Below, piece after piece: positions 40,751 to 49,706 of a DNA stretch of 64,000 nucleotides. The position numbers were made by a program, and so were the translations under genes. This DNA comes from Hymenobacter jeollabukensis. Lineage in GTDB: Bacteria > Bacteroidota > Bacteroidia > Cytophagales > Hymenobacteraceae. The notes below the pieces were generated by a model. It had not been told where the DNA came from and did not search any database. It saw only the letters and a program-made list of their open reading frames with translations. Positions within the stretch are counted from its first letter, which is position 1. Each line of letters begins with the position of its first letter. The stretch spans positions 227,467-291,466 of the forward strand of contig NZ_VAJM01000009.1 of NCBI RefSeq assembly GCF_005771675.1, read 5' to 3'.

Positions 40751-41086
40751 ATGCCCACGACCCCCGCCGCTCCGCTCGTCATCCTCGAATGCCTCGTCGC
40801 CGGCACCTCGCACCGCGACAACCTCGCCGAGCACGAGCCCCAGCTGAAAATCAACCAGCCCCTGGTGCTGCGCCGCGAGGCCGACAGCACCTTCGATGAC
40901 TGGGCCGTGCAGGTGCATACCGAGCCCGCGGCCGGCGGCGTGTGGCTGGGCTACCTGCCCGAAGGTCGCAACGAAACCGTGGCCCGCCTGCTCGACGCGG
41001 GCAAGCATATCAGCGCCCGCCTCACCCACAAATCCTGGGAAGACGACTGGCTGTACCTCAACATCGAGGTGCTGCTGCACGAGTAG
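40751..41086 (+). CDS. HIRAN-domain protein
   Basis: The 111-residue protein is a single HIRAN domain: LVAGTSHRD, INQPLVLRREADSTFDDWAV, VWLGYLPEGRNETVARLLDA and ISARLTHKSW. HIRAN domains bind DNA ends or accompany SNF2 helicases in eukaryotes; stand-alone bacterial forms may have a nucleic-acid role, which is inference. TATTTTGC about 25 bases upstream may serve as the -7 element. Confidence 0.85.
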   Translation: MPTTPAAPLVILECLVAGTSHRDNLAEHEPQLKINQPLVLRREADSTFDDWAVQVHTEPAAGGVWLGYLPEGRNETVARLLDAGKHISARLTHKSWEDDWLYLNIEVLLHE

Positions 41087-41117
41087 CCGGGGCGTTTCGC
41101 CAACCCGGCCCGGCTCG

Positions 41118-41783
41118 TCAGCGCCGTTGGGCCGCGCCAAGGGCGTAGCCAACCTTGAAGCGCAGGGCCAGCTGCGGCAGCCAGGCCGTCGTGCCGGGCG
41201 TTTCGTCGCTGGCGAAGAGGCCCTCGTACACGCCGCCGCGCGACATCACGTGTTCGTTCTGCACGGCGTAGCGCACGCTGCGCCGCCGTGCGCCCAGCCC
41301 GCCCGCCAGCTCCAGGCGCCAGTGCGGCCCCAGGCCCCACAGCCAGCCGGCATTGGCGCCCAGCGCCCACACGTCGCGCCGCACCCGGGCCGGGTCGAAG
41401 TAGTGCAAGTACTCGGCCTGGTCGTAGCTGCGCAGGGTGTAGCGCTGCGGCACGTAGGCCGCTTCCAGAGCCCAAAATCCGGCCTGGGTGGCCTGTTCGG
41501 CAAAGTAGGAGCGCAGCTCGGCCCGCAGCTTGTGGCAGTGCCAGTCGGTGCGGTACCGATACCTGTACGGCTGCCGGCGAATGGAGTAACCGTAATCGAG
41601 GGCCACGCTCAGGCGCGGAAGCAGCCGGTACTCGGCCCCCAGCATCAGCGTGGGCGTGCTCGTGTCGATCAAAGTGAGGGGCACCAGCTTGAGCGTGGTG
41701 CGGGCCCGCAGAACCGTGGGCGGTTCCGTTTGGGCCAGCGCGAGGCCGGGCAGCAGCAGTAGCGCGGAAAGCGAACGAAGCAT
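41118..41783 (-). CDS. Predicted outer-membrane barrel protein, paralogue of 42794-43504
   Basis: 221 residues with a signal peptide (MLRSLSALLLLPGLALAQ). The mature part has beta-barrel-like strands: LMLGAEYRLLPRLSVALDYGY, KLRAELRSYF, WRLELAGGLGARR and LALRFKVGYAL. It resembles DUF3575-type proteins. The protein at 42794-43504 has the same order of strands (KLRAEVRYYPS, PQRYDELR, WRLDAFGGLGLRWVRV, LNVKVGYLL). An ATG at 41819 would add 12 residues. Confidence 0.75.
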   Translation of the reverse strand: MLRSLSALLLLPGLALAQTEPPTVLRARTTLKLVPLTLIDTSTPTLMLGAEYRLLPRLSVALDYGYSIRRQPYRYRYRTDWHCHKLRAELRSYFAEQATQAGFWALEAAYVPQRYTLRSYDQAEYLHYFDPARVRRDVWALGANAGWLWGLGPHWRLELAGGLGARRRSVRYAVQNEHVMSRGGVYEGLFASDETPGTTAWLPQLALRFKVGYALGAAQRR

Positions 41784-41999
41784 TGGGCGGGGTATCGGAT
41801 AGGAGCGGAAGATATTCATTTTGGCGTGGTGCGCGTGGGGCTGATTTGGCCGGCGCCGGGGGCTGTCGGGGCGCGCCGGGCAAATGGGTATATTCCGTAA
41901 CCCGCCACCGCTCCGTCGGCGAAATGGCAATTTCGGTCAAGGCGGCGGGGCAGGTGCCAGCCTGGCTTTGGAACGCCACTCACCAGGTTTCTTACTTCC

Positions 42000-42764
42000 A
42001 TGAAAACGTTGTTGTATCTGCTGGCCGCCGGGCTGTTCGTAGCCGTGGTGGCCGTGGTGCTGGCCGCCGTGCTGCTGGGCCTGCGCCGGGCCCTGCGTGG
42101 GGCTGCCTCCGGTAATCCGGTCCCGCGCCGGGCCCTGCCGCTGACCGCCGCCGCCCTGGCCTTCTGGCTGGGCCTGACGGCTGCCCTGGCCGCTGCCGGT
42201 GCCCTGAGCTTCGACGCCCGGCCGCCCCGGTTGCTGCTGCTGTTGCCGCTGCCGCTGCTGGCGACGGTGCTGCTGGCGCGCTCGGCCGCCGTGGGCCGCC
42301 TGCTCGACGCGCTGCCCCGTGCCGGGCTGCTCTACCTGCAAAGCATGCGCGTGGCGGTGGAGCTGGTGCTGTGGCTGCTGTTTCTGGCCGGCGCCGTGCC
42401 CCGGCAGATGACCTTCGAAGGCCTGAACTGGGACGTGCTGACCGGGCTGACGGCGCCGGTGGTAGCGTATTTCTGCTTCACGCGCCGGAGCTGGCCCTGG
42501 CAGGTGGCCGTGGGCTGGAACGTGCTCGGCTTGGCGCTGCTGCTGAACATCGTCACCATTGCTCTGCTCTCGGCCCCGACGCCCTTCCGGCAGTTCTGGA
42601 ACGAGCCGGCCAACGTGGTCATCAGCCAGTTTCCATTCGTGTGGCTGCCGCTGTTCATCGTGCCCGTGGCCTACACCTCGCACGTGTTGTCGCTGCGGCA
42701 GCTGTGGCGCCGGGCCGCCAATACGGCAACGCCGCTACCGGAAACCGCCGCCCCGACGGCGTAA
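42000..42764 (+). CDS. Integral membrane protein of unknown function
   Basis: 254 residues with about seven hydrophobic helices, Leu/Ala-rich, and a short polar C-terminus. FEGLNWDVLTGLTAP and FWNEPANVVISQFPFVWLP are the most distinctive loops. No family was recognised. It lies between two paralogous barrel-type genes that point toward lower coordinates. Confidence 0.8.
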   Translation: MKTLLYLLAAGLFVAVVAVVLAAVLLGLRRALRGAASGNPVPRRALPLTAAALAFWLGLTAALAAAGALSFDARPPRLLLLLPLPLLATVLLARSAAVGRLLDALPRAGLLYLQSMRVAVELVLWLLFLAGAVPRQMTFEGLNWDVLTGLTAPVVAYFCFTRRSWPWQVAVGWNVLGLALLLNIVTIALLSAPTPFRQFWNEPANVVISQFPFVWLPLFIVPVAYTSHVLSLRQLWRRAANTATPLPETAAPTA

Positions 42765-42793
42765 CCGCAGTTAGTGCGGGCTGGGCTCGTTTG

Positions 42794-43504
42794 CTAGTGG
42801 GTGCCGATGCGCAGCAGGTAGCCCACCTTGACGTTCAGCGCCACGTGGGGCAGCAGGTAGTCGCCCGGGGAGTGGTGCTCGTGCTCGATGGCCGGCAGCT
42901 CCGTGCCGCTGTAAATCTTGGGCAGAAACTCCAGCTGGCGCTGGCCGGGCGCCTCCTGGTTGTTGCGCACGCGCACCCAGCGCAGCCCCAGGCCCCCGAA
43001 GGCGTCCAGCCGCCAGCGCGGCCCGAGCCGGGCCATTACGCCGGCTTTAGCGGCCAGGCCCGTCACCTGCTTGCGGTACGCCACCCGCCGCAGCGTCGGG
43101 TCGTATTGATACGTGTACGGATCGAACGGACCGGGGCGCAGCTCGTCGTAGCGCTGCGGAATCACGAATACTTCGGCGGCCCAGTAGGCGAGGGGCGTGG
43201 TACCGGCGCTGGGATAATAGCGCACTTCCGCCCGCAGCTTGGTGTAGCGGAAGTCCAGCTTTTCTTCGTGGGCGGTGCCAGGCTGCCAGCGCCGGAAGCG
43301 CGGCGCGTAGCTGGCCTCCACGCTCCAGGCCGGCGAGCAGAAGTATTCCAGGCTCAGCGGCAGGCAGCTGGTATTCGGGTCGGCGGTGCTCAGCGGCGCC
43401 ACTTTCAGCACCAGCGCCCCGGCCGCAGTCGGCGTCTGGCCGCGGCCGGTTTGCGGCAGCAGGCAAATCAGGAATAACAAGCCTGGCAGGCGGTACACGG
43501 ACAT
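42794..43504 (-). CDS. Predicted outer-membrane barrel protein, paralogue of 41118-41783
   Basis: 236 residues with a signal peptide (MSVYRLPGLLFLICLLPQTG, cleavage near GRGQ). It shares the strand pattern described for 41118-41783, including KLRAEVRYYPS, FVIPQRYDELR and GPRWRLDAFGGLGLR. Function unknown. A -7 element (TAAGTTTGT, 43542-43550) precedes it. Confidence 0.75.
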   Translation of the reverse strand: MSVYRLPGLLFLICLLPQTGRGQTPTAAGALVLKVAPLSTADPNTSCLPLSLEYFCSPAWSVEASYAPRFRRWQPGTAHEEKLDFRYTKLRAEVRYYPSAGTTPLAYWAAEVFVIPQRYDELRPGPFDPYTYQYDPTLRRVAYRKQVTGLAAKAGVMARLGPRWRLDAFGGLGLRWVRVRNNQEAPGQRQLEFLPKIYSGTELPAIEHEHHSPGDYLLPHVALNVKVGYLLRIGTH

Positions 43505-43541
43505 ACTGATTAAGAAGCGGGCGCGGACTTCAACCGCAAAG

Positions 43542-43550
43542 ACAAACTTA
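43542..43550 (-). promoter_or_regulatory. -7 promoter element for the barrel gene at 42794
   Basis: TAAGTTTGT on the minus strand matches TAnnTTTG. It overlaps the last codon of the upstream gene (stop at 43548) and lies 38 bases before the ATG. Confidence 0.5.
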
Positions 43551-44672
43551 TAGCAGATCCGCCAGGTCGGTCATTTCCTGGCGTAGCTCATCCAAGCGCG
43601 GCTCGTCGGCAAAGTGCTCCTGCACGCACTCCACGAAGCCGGTTATCATCATGCAGATGATTTCCTGGCGCCGGACGAAGCGCTCCGCCGGCGTCAGCGC
43701 TGCTTCCGGATCATCGGCGGCGGTATCGGCAGGGGCGGCCGGCGCTTCGGCGGGCGGCTCCTCGCTCAGGTGCTCTTCCCAGCGCAGCACGTCCAGCACG
43801 TTCGACACCAGCGCCATGGCCAGCACCTGCGTGCTTTGGTAGAGCAGGGCCACGTCGTGCCACGACATCTGCGTGGGCGCAGTGTCGTCGGCCTCGCGCA
43901 GGCGCGCGTTGAGCGACACAATGGCCGCCGGCGTGCAGCCCGATAGCTGGGCCACGGCCTGCGCGAAGGGCAGTTCCGAAATGGTGGGCAGCACCCGCGC
44001 CAGCGTCACGGCCAGCCGCAGCATGTGCAGCTGCTCTTCCCGAAACCTGATTTCGAAAATGGGCTCGTCGTCCTCGTCAGCTTCGTCGTCCTCGGCGTCC
44101 TCGTCCCAGTCGTCCTCCTCTTCCGCGTCGGCTGGTGCTGCGGGGGCGTTGTCCGGCAGCTCGGTGGTTTGCAGCGTGTCGGCCAGGCGGGCAAAGGCGC
44201 CTTCGATCTGCAGGCGCAGCAGGTGCAAATCTTCCTGCGCTTCCTCGTCGTCGTGCGCCGCAAACCGGCCCACCAGCTCCACGAAGGTTTCCCCAAACGG
44301 CAGCAGGTGCGCCCGGATGGCGTCGGTCTGCTCCGCGTCGAGTTGCATACTCTGCTCCAGAAAGCGCAGCACCGGCACGGCCAGCGGCCCGTCGAGCACC
44401 AGGCAGCCCACCAGCAGGTACACGTAAAACAGCTCCGGCTCTTCCAGCAGCTGCCGGGCCAGCATGTCGTTGCTGTTGATGGCCGTAATCATGCGGGTGC
44501 CGGCCAGGTCCAGCCCGGTCAGGTCGGTTATTTCCTGGGGCAGCGGGTCGTGGGGGCGGCTGAAGAACTGCAGGCAGCCCATGCCGCACAATTGCAGAAA
44601 AGGGGCTACGCGCTCATAAAAGCCGGGCGGCAGCGCGTCGGCGGCGGTGGGGGCGTCACTCTGTTCAGACAT
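43548..44672 (-). CDS. Unrecognised acidic protein, paralogue of 37882-38922
   Basis: A soluble protein of 374 residues. Two acidic low-complexity stretches break it up: EEEDDWDEDAEDDEADEDDE near the middle, and an Ala/Pro/Glu segment (EEPPAEAPAAPADTAADDPE) near residue 320. The remainder is helical and shares blocks with 37882-38922 (HDPLP, LRLAVTLARVLPTISELPF, LYQSTQVLAMALV, the leucine-rich C-terminus). No domain was recognised. The ATG at 44672 is the first with coding character. Confidence 0.75.
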   Translation of the reverse strand: MSEQSDAPTAADALPPGFYERVAPFLQLCGMGCLQFFSRPHDPLPQEITDLTGLDLAGTRMITAINSNDMLARQLLEEPELFYVYLLVGCLVLDGPLAVPVLRFLEQSMQLDAEQTDAIRAHLLPFGETFVELVGRFAAHDDEEAQEDLHLLRLQIEGAFARLADTLQTTELPDNAPAAPADAEEEDDWDEDAEDDEADEDDEPIFEIRFREEQLHMLRLAVTLARVLPTISELPFAQAVAQLSGCTPAAIVSLNARLREADDTAPTQMSWHDVALLYQSTQVLAMALVSNVLDVLRWEEHLSEEPPAEAPAAPADTAADDPEAALTPAERFVRRQEIICMMITGFVECVQEHFADEPRLDELRQEMTDLADLL

Positions 44673-44887
44673 ATATCGACGGCGGATGAACACGCGGTAC
44701 AGAGGATAAGGTAAGCAACATTTCGTTGTCTTATTCGCAGCCTGCAATGCAACTTATTTGCTAATATTTTTGGCAAATAAAGCTTGGCTCCGAAAAGATT
44801 TGGCTAAAAATATTGTGCAGGCGAAATGATTTGCCGCCGACTGGTGTTACTTTACCTACTGAACCTACCGCTTTACGCTTTTCCCGT

Positions 44888-45937
44888 ATGCGCGAATCAT
44901 ATCTGACCGGTGGCGCCGACAACATGAACGCCACCGACAAAGAGATTGACAAGGCCTTGCGCCCCCTGAGCTTTGCCGACTTCGCCGGTCAGGCCAAGGT
45001 CGTCGACAACCTGCAGGTGTTCGTGGCCGCCGCCAAGCAGCGCGGCGACGCCCTCGACCACGTGCTGCTGCACGGGCCTCCCGGCCTCGGCAAAACCACC
45101 CTTTCGCACATCATTGCCAACGAGCTGGGCGCGGGCATCAAGATGACCAGCGGCCCGGTGCTCGACAAGCCCTCCGACCTGGCGGGCCTGCTCACCAACC
45201 TCGACCCGCACGACGTGCTCTTCATCGACGAGATTCACCGCTTGAACCCGGTGGTGGAGGAGTACCTCTACTCGGCGATGGAGGACTACCGCATCGACAT
45301 TATGCTCGACTCGGGCCCGAACGCCCGCTCCGTGCAGATTTCGCTGAGCCCGTTCACGCTCATCGGGGCCACCACGCGCTCGGGCATGCTCACGGCGCCG
45401 CTGCGGGCCCGCTTCGGCATCAGCTCCCGCCTGGAGTACTACGACGCCAAGCTGCTCACCGACATCGTGCAGCGCTCGGCCGACATCCTGGGCACGCCGA
45501 TTCACGAAGACGCGTCCTTTGAAATTGCCCGCCGCTCGCGCGGTACGCCGCGCATTGCCAACAACCTGTTGCGCCGCACCCGCGACTTCGCCCAGATCAA
45601 GGGCACCGGCACCATCACCCGCGACATTGCCCAGTTCGCCCTCAGCGCCCTCGACGTGGACTCGCAAGGCCTCGACGACATGGATAAGCGCATCCTGTCG
45701 ACCATTATCGACAAGTTCAAGGGCGGGCCGGTCGGCATTACCACCATTGCCACTGCTTGCGGCGAGGAAGCCGAAACCATCGAGGAAGTGTACGAGCCGT
45801 TCCTGATTCAGGAGGGCTACATCAAGCGCACCTCGCGCGGCCGTGAGGCCACCGAGCAGGCTTACACCCACTTGGGCCGCCCGCTGCCCCAGCACATGCG
45901 CGGCAACGTGGCCGGCGACCTGTTCACGCAGGAATAG
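44888..45937 (+). CDS. ruvB: Holliday junction branch migration helicase RuvB
   Basis: RuvB is the AAA+ motor that drives Holliday junctions with RuvA. The 349 residues carry GPPGLGKTT (Walker A), [10 protein letters not shown] (Walker B), GATTRSGML (sensor I) and [18 protein letters not shown] (sensor II). The C-terminal winged helix ends [16 protein letters not shown]. The ATG at 44888 starts MRESYLTG; the frame is open 75 bases further up, but without conserved sequence. ruvA and ruvC are not adjacent, which is usual in Bacteroidota. Confidence 0.97.
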   Translation: MRESYLTGGADNMNATDKEIDKALRPLSFADFAGQAKVVDNLQVFVAAAKQRGDALDHVLLHGPPGLGKTTLSHIIANELGAGIKMTSGPVLDKPSDLAGLLTNLDPHDVLFIDEIHRLNPVVEEYLYSAMEDYRIDIMLDSGPNARSVQISLSPFTLIGATTRSGMLTAPLRARFGISSRLEYYDAKLLTDIVQRSADILGTPIHEDASFEIARRSRGTPRIANNLLRRTRDFAQIKGTGTITRDIAQFALSALDVDSQGLDDMDKRILSTIIDKFKGGPVGITTIATACGEEAETIEEVYEPFLIQEGYIKRTSRGREATEQAYTHLGRPLPQHMRGNVAGDLFTQE

Positions 45938-45945
45938 AGCCGCGT

Positions 45946-45993
45946 AATAAGGGAGCTGACTGTATTTAATATGATGCAGTCGGCTCCCTTATT
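45946..45993 (+). terminator. Terminator of ruvB
   Basis: A 17-bp imperfect stem (AATAAGGGAGCTGACTG with CAGTCGGCTCCCTTATT) encloses a 14-base AT-rich loop and is followed by ATTAG. Confidence 0.8.
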
Positions 45994-46068
45994 ATTAGCC
46001 TGCGTCTCACAGGTCAGCCACCTGGCCGATAGCGGCAACAGAAGGATTAAGCAAATATCGAAGTCCTT

Positions 46069-46317
46069 ATGAAAGAGGGTATAGTAGTAATGAAATCATT
46101 TTTAGGGACGACTAAAGCCGATCCAGACGTGGAGAAGCGGGAGGACTACTGGCAGCTGATTGGCAAGCGAGGCAGAATCATAGACGCTCCCGCCACTTCC
46201 GATGGCCGGGTGCTGGTGTTATTTGAGAATGACCTGGATGATTATGGTCTGGAAAATCATAATCCGGTCAGGAACTCTCTTTGGATTTGTCTTTCCGATT
46301 TGGTAACGGAGAAATAG
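46069..46317 (+). CDS. Small hypothetical protein
   Basis: 82 residues, lower in GC than its neighbours. [24 protein letters not shown] looks like a small beta-barrel (SH3-like) fold, and [14 protein letters not shown] ends the protein. No family was recognised. ATG at 46090 (MKSFLGTTK) is an alternative start. It stands alone between the ruvB terminator and queG. Confidence 0.6.
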   Translation: MKEGIVVMKSFLGTTKADPDVEKREDYWQLIGKRGRIIDAPATSDGRVLVLFENDLDDYGLENHNPVRNSLWICLSDLVTEK

Positions 46318-46489
46318 CCTTTTAAAGGCGCCAGGTATTACCTCCGCGGCAAGCTTGATTAGGCCTGTTGCCAAGTGTGCCCGTGCCTACCCGGGGCGCT
46401 TTTTTGTTGGCTGGGCTAGCGTCCGTTCCGCAAAGCAAGTCGCGAATCGGAGCCTGCATCTATGCGGCTGTTTCCCGACCTTTGTGCTC

Positions 46490-47491
46490 ATGCTTGCCTC
46501 TGACCTCACCCGCGCCGAATGGACCGGCTTCATCAAGCGCCGGGCGGCGGAGCTGGGCTTCATGGCTTGTGGCATCTCGCGGGCCGAGTTTCTGGAGGAG
46601 GAAGCGCCACGGCTGGAGCAGTGGCTCAGCAAGGGTATGCAGGGCCAGATGCGCTGGATGGAAAACCACTTCGACAAGCGCCTGGACCCGCGCCGCCTGG
46701 TCGACGGGGCCAAGTCGGTGATTTCGCTGCTGCTGAACTACTACCCGGCCGCGGAGGACCAGCAGCCCGACGACACGCTCAAAGTCAGCAAGTACGCCTA
46801 CGGCCGCGACTACCACCACGTCATCAAGGACAAGCTCAAGCACCTGATGTGGGATATGCAGGCCCACATCGGCGAAGTGGGCGGCCGGGCCTTCGTCGAT
46901 TCGGCGCCGGTGCTCGATAAAGCCTGGGCCAACAAGAGCGGCCTGGGCTGGGTGGGCAAGAACTCCAACCTGATTACGCCCGGCGCCGGCTCGTTTTACT
47001 TCATTGCCGAGCTGATCGTGGACGTGGAGCTGGCCTACGACGGCCCCATCCGCGACTACTGCGGCAGCTGCACCCGCTGCCTCGACGCCTGCCCCACCCA
47101 GGCCATTACCGAGCCCTACGTAGTCGACGGCAGCAAGTGCATCAGCTACTTCACCATCGAGCTGAAGGACCAGCTACCCGCCGAAGTGCAGGGGCAGTTT
47201 GGTAGCTGGATTTTCGGCTGCGACATCTGCCAGGACGTGTGCCCCTGGAACCGCTTCAGCCGCCCCACGCAGGAGGCGCAGTTCAGCCCGCACCCGCAGC
47301 TCAAGGAAATGCGCGAGCAGGACTGGCGCGAAGTCACCCAGGAAGTGTTCCAGACGCTGTTTCGGCACTCGGCCGTGAAGCGCACCGGCTACGCGGGGCT
47401 GCAGCGCAACATCCAATTTATAATAGAAACGCCGGCCTCAGGGGGGCCGGCGTCCATCATCACAGAAGAAGGGGGAACTACGTCAGGCTAA
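46490..47491 (+). CDS. queG: Epoxyqueuosine reductase
   Basis: QueG reduces epoxyqueuosine to queuosine in tRNA, using cobalamin and two 4Fe-4S clusters. The 333 residues contain [16 protein letters not shown] (first cluster) and [11 protein letters not shown] (second cluster), and the N-terminal cobalamin-binding region with [13 protein letters not shown]. The normal family C-terminus is reached at LQRNIQF near residue 312. The frame then continues for about 20 residues through a hairpin that seems to be the terminator of the opposite gene, and overlaps that gene by 14 bases. ATG 46490 is chosen; GACCTTTG just upstream is a near-consensus -7 element. Confidence 0.95.
   Translation: MLASDLTRAEWTGFIKRRAAELGFMACGISRAEFLEEEAPRLEQWLSKGMQGQMRWMENHFDKRLDPRRLVDGAKSVISLLLNYYPAAEDQQPDDTLKVSKYAYGRDYHHVIKDKLKHLMWDMQAHIGEVGGRAFVDSAPVLDKAWANKSGLGWVGKNSNLITPGAGSFYFIAELIVDVELAYDGPIRDYCGSCTRCLDACPTQAITEPYVVDGSKCISYFTIELKDQLPAEVQGQFGSWIFGCDICQDVCPWNRFSRPTQEAQFSPHPQLKEMREQDWREVTQEVFQTLFRHSAVKRTGYAGLQRNIQFIIETPASGGPASIITEEGGTTSG
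47429..47453 (-). terminator. Terminator of the small gene at 47478
   Basis: A 9-bp stem (ACGCCGGCC/GGCCGGCGT) followed on the minus strand by TTCTATTATAAATT lies 25 bases past the stop of the 64-residue protein. It is inside the 3' end of queG. Confidence 0.65.
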
Positions 47492-47672
47492 CCTGGCGGA
47501 ATACCCGGTTAAGCACCCGGCGGTAGAGCCGGGCAAATTGCTGGTAACACCAGGCCTTGAGCTGGCCGGCCTCGTCGGGCACCAGCGTACGCAGGGCCTT
47601 CCGAAGCTCTTTCTCAAACAGCGTTCCGTCGAAGCTGACCTTGAGCAGAATGGTTTTTACGTATTCCAGCAT
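47478..47672 (-). CDS. Small hypothetical protein
   Basis: 64 residues, basic and helical ([32 protein letters not shown]). Unrecognised family; codon use fits the neighbours. It overlaps the end of queG tail to tail by 14 bases. Confidence 0.6.
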   Translation of the reverse strand: MLEYVKTILLKVSFDGTLFEKELRKALRTLVPDEAGQLKAWCYQQFARLYRRVLNRVFRQVSLT

Positions 47673-47831
47673 CGTGGTAATGAAATGAAGTGGAAGTGGG
47701 AATGATGGGGGCTGGGAGAACGGACGGCATCCCTATACGTGTAGGAACGAAAAAGGCTAACAAACATTAGCTCTTTCTAACCGGTACGAGGAAAGATACA
47801 ACCATTAGGAGGTAAAATGCAAGGCGTGGGC

Positions 47832-47863
47832 AAAAAAAAGGCCGCTGCCAAGTAGGCAGCGGC
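47832..47863 (-). terminator. Terminator of the second ferritin-like pair
   Basis: A 9-bp stem (GCCGCTGCC/GGCAGCGGC) with a five-base loop is followed on the minus strand by a run of eight T. It lies 40 bases past the stop at 47903. Confidence 0.9.
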
Positions 47864-47902
47864 TGGTAGGCCAAAAAATGCGAATACTCGCGTAACTCCG
47901 GA

Positions 47903-48751
47903 TCAGTAGGTGAAGACCTGAATGATGGCCGATGCCGCGTCGTAAGTGAGGGGCTCGTCGAAGGCTTCGGTAGCAGCGGCGCGGATTTCGGCCGCCGTAA
48001 TGCCACCAATAGTAGGTAGCAGGGTACTGGCGTCGCGCAAGGCCAAATTCGCTACTTGCTGCATTACGCGGTCCTCCTCGGCATATACGTTGGCCTGCGC
48101 CGTGGGCAAAGCCGCAGCCTCGGTGCCGCTGATCCAGTGCTTCACGGTGGCACCCGCCTGCCGACGCAGTTGACGCAGGTGCGCCGCGTGGCGGCCTTCC
48201 ACCGCGAACATACGGCTGAGGCTGTCAATCTGGGCGTTGTTGCTGGCTAGTAGCGGCATGGCATACGCATACACGCGCACCCCCAAGTCTTCGAGTACCT
48301 GGGCCACCAGCAGCAGGGTGCTGGTGTTGGTGAAGACGTCAGGGAAAATCCGGTTCGAGCCGCCGCGGCCGCCGGTAAAATCATAGTTGGGACGCGCTGC
48401 CAGTACGCCACCTGAGGTACGGATGTACGATTCGAGCAGGGCAATATGCTGGCGTTGTTGGGCTCGCATCAGCAGGAAATCGGGCGCGCTACCAGCCGGT
48501 ACGATACTGATGGGCAACCGGGTGTAAAACTCATCCTGCAGCCATTCTACTCGCAAAGCCAACTGCAAGCCGTCGAGGCTGGTGCCGGTGATTTGGGCGG
48601 AAGCCGGCTGCGCGGTCAGGGCACCGAGCACGGCGGCCGGCAGAGCTGCGGCCGCCGTGTGGGCCAATTGCGTCAGGGCGCCGCGCCGGGCCGTGGGATG
48701 CGCCGCCGCATCGGCCGTGGCTAGTTGCTCAAGAAAAGAAAGCAGATTCAT
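47903..48751 (-). CDS. Ferritin-like domain protein, pair 2 second member
   Basis: 282 residues of the Ferritin_2 (desiccation-related, PF13668-type) family. Four-helix features are VEWLQDEFYTRL, RAQQRQHIALLES, LEDLGVRVYAYA and VEGRHAAHLRQLRRQ. Compared with its paralogue at 49707-50648, two of four metal-ligand glutamates are replaced (Gln72 and Gln99), while Glu154, Glu185, His102 and His188 remain. The C-terminal AFDEPL motif is shared by both. An Ala-rich hydrophobic segment near residues 30-52 may be an internal export signal. ATG 48751 is chosen by analogy with the paralogue; ATG 48769 overlaps the upstream stop. Confidence 0.85.
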   Translation of the reverse strand: MNLLSFLEQLATADAAAHPTARRGALTQLAHTAAAALPAAVLGALTAQPASAQITGTSLDGLQLALRVEWLQDEFYTRLPISIVPAGSAPDFLLMRAQQRQHIALLESYIRTSGGVLAARPNYDFTGGRGGSNRIFPDVFTNTSTLLLVAQVLEDLGVRVYAYAMPLLASNNAQIDSLSRMFAVEGRHAAHLRQLRRQAGATVKHWISGTEAAALPTAQANVYAEEDRVMQQVANLALRDASTLLPTIGGITAAEIRAAATEAFDEPLTYDAASAIIQVFTY

Positions 48752-48768
48752 ACGGGAAGTGCGCGGCA

Positions 48769-49488
48769 TTAATTGGTGGGCAGGGAGCCTACCGAGAGTT
48801 GAATGGGGGCGGTATACTTGCTGAGCTCGGCCAGCACCTCGGCGGGCGTCAGTACTTGGTTGAGGCCCGCATCGGCGCCGCTTTGAGGCACCACATCGGA
48901 ACCCGCAAAGCTGCCGGGGGTACGCAGGTCACGCACGGCGGCGGCGTGGCGGGCCTTCACGGCCATCATCTTCACGTATAGGCGTAGCAACACCGGGGTG
49001 CTCAGCAGCCGGGCCGCGCCGCAGTACGCGGCCACGGTCAGGTCGGCCAGCGACTGCGCCGCCGCCAGCACGCCGACGCGCGTAGTCAGCGTAAATGACG
49101 AGTAGTCGAAGCCCAGCCCGCCGATGTTGCTGTTAGCCGTAAACCCGTTGGCGCTTATAGTCAGCAGCAGCAACTCGCGGTGAATGGTATTGTGGCGGTT
49201 GATGTCGCGCAGCACGCCGAGGTCGGCGGCCGCAGCGGTCAAATCAGCGGGCGGATTGGCCAGCACTTTATCGTACAGCTCGGTGGCGGTGCGCTCCAGC
49301 AGGTAGAGGTAGTTCAGCACGCCTTCGTCGCCGCCCGTCAGGCTGATGGTGGGGGTAGTCAGCGGGGGCGTTTCCGGGTCGGGGCAGGCCGTCAGCAGCA
49401 GCAACGACGCGGCCGCCACCCCGGTGTGGGTAAGAAAGGTCCGCCGGCTGAGGCCCGACGGGGTAGTAGAAGTTGATGCCTCGGGCAT
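48769..49488 (-). CDS. Ferritin-like Tat lipoprotein, pair 2 first member, metal ligands lost
   Basis: 239 residues. The N-terminus has a twin-arginine motif (SRRTFL) and a lipobox ending LLTAC (Cys35), so it should be a Tat-exported lipoprotein. The ferritin-like helices align with the protein at 50673-51416. All four glutamates that would bind metal there are changed here (Ala68, Asn100, Ala148, Lys178), while both histidines (His103, His181) stay. It probably does not form a diiron site. Its stop overlaps or adjoins the next gene, so the two are co-transcribed. Confidence 0.85.
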   Translation of the reverse strand: MPEASTSTTPSGLSRRTFLTHTGVAAASLLLLTACPDPETPPLTTPTISLTGGDEGVLNYLYLLERTATELYDKVLANPPADLTAAAADLGVLRDINRHNTIHRELLLLTISANGFTANSNIGGLGFDYSSFTLTTRVGVLAAAQSLADLTVAAYCGAARLLSTPVLLRLYVKMMAVKARHAAAVRDLRTPGSFAGSDVVPQSGADAGLNQVLTPAEVLAELSKYTAPIQLSVGSLPTN

Positions 49489-49538
49489 ACGCAGAATCAA
49501 ATGAGCTTACGGGCAGGGAATTGCCGCCGGCCTGAACC

Positions 49539-49547
49539 GCAAAGGTA
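49539..49547 (-). promoter_or_regulatory. -7 promoter element for the second ferritin-like pair
   Basis: TACCTTTGC on the minus strand, 51 bases before the ATG at 49488, exact consensus match. It lies downstream of the first pair's terminator, so the pairs are separate transcription units. Confidence 0.7.
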
Positions 49548-49649
49548 CTCGCTCCAACGCAAATCCGCAGCTTCCATCACAGGAGGCTACACCGCGCCAC
49601 GGAGTTGCACCCGCCGAGCCGCTGCAGCCAAGTAATTTCCCTAACGAAC

Positions 49650-49682
49650 AAGCGCCAGCCCGCGGGTGGCGGACTGGCGCTT
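49650..49682 (-). terminator. Terminator of the first ferritin-like pair
   Basis: AAGCGCCAG/CTGGCGCTT stem with a GC-rich internal part (CCGCGGG region), 25 bases past the stop at 49707. The minus-strand tail is TTGTTCGTTAG. Confidence 0.75.
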
Positions 49683-49706
49683 GTGGCTTGAACATCGAGG
49701 AACGCC

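Noticed and set aside
44700..44887. N-terminal extension of RuvB to 44813
   Set aside because: The conserved RuvB sequence begins MRESYLTG at 44888; the extra 25 residues have no counterpart that I recognise.
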